From positions 1,147 to 17,706 of the forward strand of contig DIVC01000010.1 in NCBI GenBank assembly GCA_002423905.1: a stretch of 16,560 nt of DNA. The letters are read 5' to 3'. Positions within the stretch are counted from its first letter, which is position 1. Every line of letters begins with the position of its first letter. The position numbers were made by a program, and so were the translations under genes. Below the pieces are notes generated by a model that was not told the DNA's origin, made no database searches, and saw only the letters and a program-made list of their open reading frames with translations. This document shows positions 16,556 through 16,560 of the stretch, piece by piece. Origin of the DNA: Idiomarina sp. UBA6142 (GTDB lineage: Bacteria; Pseudomonadota; Gammaproteobacteria; Enterobacterales; Alteromonadaceae).

Positions 16556-16560
16556 TGAGT
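16555..16560 (+). other. Possible start of a coupled downstream gene (two codons visible)
   Basis: The ybbP stop TAA is immediately overlapped by an ATG (TAATG), followed by AGT before the window ends. This stop-start arrangement is typical of translational coupling, but two codons cannot establish a gene. Confidence 0.2.

Overview
The window looks like ordinary chromosome of a free-living gammaproteobacterium. Several neighbourhoods known from Escherichia coli or Pseudomonas recur here. These are an alpha-2-macroglobulin gene overlapping pbpC; gltX flanked by tRNA-Val(TAC) and tRNA-Ala(GGC); and tesA divergent from ybbA-ybbP. The middling GC content (judged by eye) and the aminotransferase-uvrB-gltX order would fit an Alteromonadales or Pseudomonadales-like host. 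I cannot name a genus. There is no phage, IS element, CRISPR array, integrase or visible base-composition island.

Layout. 1-2226: the 3' end of a bacterial alpha-2-macroglobulin gene overlaps pbpC, a cell-envelope pair. 2314-4473: a lone TonB-dependent siderophore receptor with its own probable promoter. 4530-5714 (minus): a class I aspartate-type aminotransferase, convergent with the receptor. 5835-9681: a compact operon of a MATE efflux pump, uvrB and a small membrane protein of DUF2919 type. 9709-9875 (minus): two tRNA-Val(TAC) genes behind a consensus promoter. 10086-12164: gltX and the beta-carbonic anhydrase gene can. 12307-12720: tRNA-Ala(GGC) and three identical tRNA-Glu(TTC) genes behind a second stable-RNA promoter. 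12737-13372 (minus): tesA. 13375-16555: ybbA-ybbP, an ABC exporter whose ATPase start codon lies 2 bases from the divergent tesA start. The last bases of the window may open another coupled gene.

How the parts relate. Glutamyl-tRNA synthetase sits beside three copies of its own tRNA. The two tRNA promoters carry an identical GC-rich stretch, CGCCCCGC, directly after the -10 box, so they are probably regulated together with growth rate. UvrB lies behind an efflux-pump gene and shows no LexA box. PbpC with alpha-2-macroglobulin, and TesA with YbbAP, are conserved envelope or periplasm modules.

I found no convincing undescribed system. The most interesting signals are regulatory and architectural: the matched tRNA promoters, the interlocked tesA/ybbA starts, uvrB inside a pump operon, and the tRNA operon running toward tesA with no visible terminator. 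The two gaps longer than 300 bases between protein genes (9682-10085 and 12165-12736) are filled by tRNA genes and their promoters.
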